A stretch of 64,000 bases of DNA, from the NCBI GenBank assembly GCA_036583965.1, contig JAZBQD010000001.1, forward strand, positions 24,896,597 to 24,960,596, read 5' to 3'. The notes under the pieces are model-generated. The model was not told the DNA's origin and ran no database searches. It saw nothing but the letters and a program-made list of their open reading frames with translations. This DNA is from Prunella strophiata (Eukaryota; Chordata; Aves; Passeriformes; Prunellidae). The stretch's first letter is position 1; each line of letters opens with the position of its first letter. Below, piece by piece: positions 62,825 through 64,000 of this stretch. A program made the translations under genes and the position numbers.

Positions 62825-62927
62825 AGTTAAGCATTACTTCAGTATCAGCTGAATATGCACAGCTTGTTAAAAAAATATTCATGTTCTAAAAGTAAATGAA
62901 TTTTAAAGGGTTATCCCTTCAAAATCC

Positions 62928-62981
62928 CTTTGCTACCCTTTAGAGTTTGGTTATCCTTCTAAGGATAAAAGGATAGCAAAG
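62928..62981. repeat. Nested inverted repeat
   Basis: Outer arms CTTTGCTACCCTTT (62928-62941) and AAAGGATAGCAAAG (62968-62981) pair at 13 of 14 positions. Between them lies a second perfect inverted repeat, TTATCCTT (62951-62958) and AAGGATAA (62961-62968), with a 2-base centre. The two folds share a base and so compete partly. Confidence 0.75.
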
Positions 62982-64000
62982 ACTAGAGCCTGTCAAACAT
63001 CCAAAAGAGAAATTAGTACATATGGATTTATTGACTCCATTTCACTGATAAAAGCTGCTTTTGTGAGGAGCAGTTGGCTCAGCCCCTTGCTAGTGATGGG
63101 CATGTCATGTCCTGCTGACAATTCCAATGCTGTCCCTGGGGCCAGTGTCCAGCTGTGCAGCCCTGGGATTCCTGGAAACCTCTCCAGATCTTTGGTTTTG
63201 GCACAAGAAGTTAATCCATTATTTCTATACAACTTCCAGGGAAATGATGATAATTCAAACTCTCTTTGGTCCCTAAGTATAAACTAAAATTTATCATTTT
63301 AATATAGGTCAGTTTGGAAGTTGCTGGAATCTTCAGATATAACATTTTTAGTTTCTGGTTTTTAAAGGTTCCCAGCAGTAAGCTTTATTATTAATTTTTG
63401 GACAATTGCACTGGCAAAAATAGAGGGTGAGCTGAGATTTGAAGAAAAATCCAGAAGATGAGTGCAATCTTGAGAGACAAAGCATGGAAGAGTCCATGAG
63501 TGTTTTTGTGTCTCTTCACACATCTCACAGAAGTCAATAGGAAGTCACTGCCATTGTCACCCACTTAGCACAAGTGTTTTCCAAAGATAAGGGAAGACTC
63601 TGGTAGTCTCAGAAAGTTTTTTTTTTTCAAGCTAATGCCAACTTCCTCCAAGTGTGCATTGATGCATGAGCCTGGCTATGGAGTAAGGACAGTCACCTAG
63701 AAATGTCAGGTTACTGTAAACAAGAAGTTAAAGTTTATCTTCAATGTGTATTTATGCCATACTTCTTAAAAAACCCAATAACTTTATATTTTAATAATAG
63801 GATTTTCATTCTCAATAATTCAAGCATTTCATATTCTGTCAAATTTTAGTTGCCTTTTTAATAGCCTAAACTACATAACTTGCATAGTATAAGGGAAAAT
63901 AGTTTTTACTCTCATATATTCTGAGACACACTTTAAAATGTTTTCAAGTACACTTTTCAGGGAAATATGAATTGCACAGAATATAAATTTCCCTGATTAC

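Larger units (their letters stand above)
60274..64000. other. Noncoding stretch, no gene seen
   Basis: Unique sequence with a GC-richer interval at about 60940-61480 that lacks CpG enrichment. Small repeats of TCCTGACA lie at 62753-62782, a TTA run at 62811-62824 and a nested inverted repeat at 62928-62981. Open frames such as 60510-60881 plus (123 codons) show no domain. Confidence 0.55.

Overview
The window looks like vertebrate, probably avian, nuclear DNA from between genes or inside one very large intron. It is AT-rich and short of CpG, has no bacterial-style gene packing, and consists mostly of unique noncoding sequence with a thin scatter of decayed mobile elements and simple repeats. 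A CR1-type 3' end (about 43661-43715) and two compact solo LTRs support a bird. A songbird is my guess from their style and cannot be proven without a repeat search.

I find no complete protein-coding gene, RNA gene, CpG island or CRISPR array. The long open frames are chance frames or translations of simple repeats. The only coding candidate is a possible terminal exon at 47843-47994, which has a splice-acceptor-like edge, a lysine/glutamate-rich frame, a stop, and overlapping AATAAA signals about 100 bases downstream. It is weakly supported.

Layout. 1-9.6 kb: unique sequence holding a long GGAT microsatellite, a badly decayed non-LTR reverse transcriptase remnant (4864-5345), an AAAAAG hexamer tract and a clean 19-bp minisatellite. 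9.6-36.8 kb: mostly featureless, with homopolymer tracts. 36.8-37.1 kb: a putative solo LTR of alpharetrovirus-like (ERVK-style) layout, + strand. 37-46.4 kb: unique sequence, a purine-skewed stretch and the CR1 3' end. 46.4-46.9 kb: a 545-base tract made only of A and C with a higher-order block structure. 47-48.1 kb: AT-rich sequence with the exon candidate. 48-59.6 kb: unique, with a 36-base T run and a 12-bp perfect hairpin. 59.6-60.3 kb: a well-defined 626-bp solo LTR, minus strand. 60.3-64 kb: unique sequence with a nested inverted repeat.

No set of genes acts together here. The most distinctive items are the A/C block array, the multi-frame LINE remnant, the exon candidate and the hairpin at 55.6 kb. 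I did not see a new multi-gene system.
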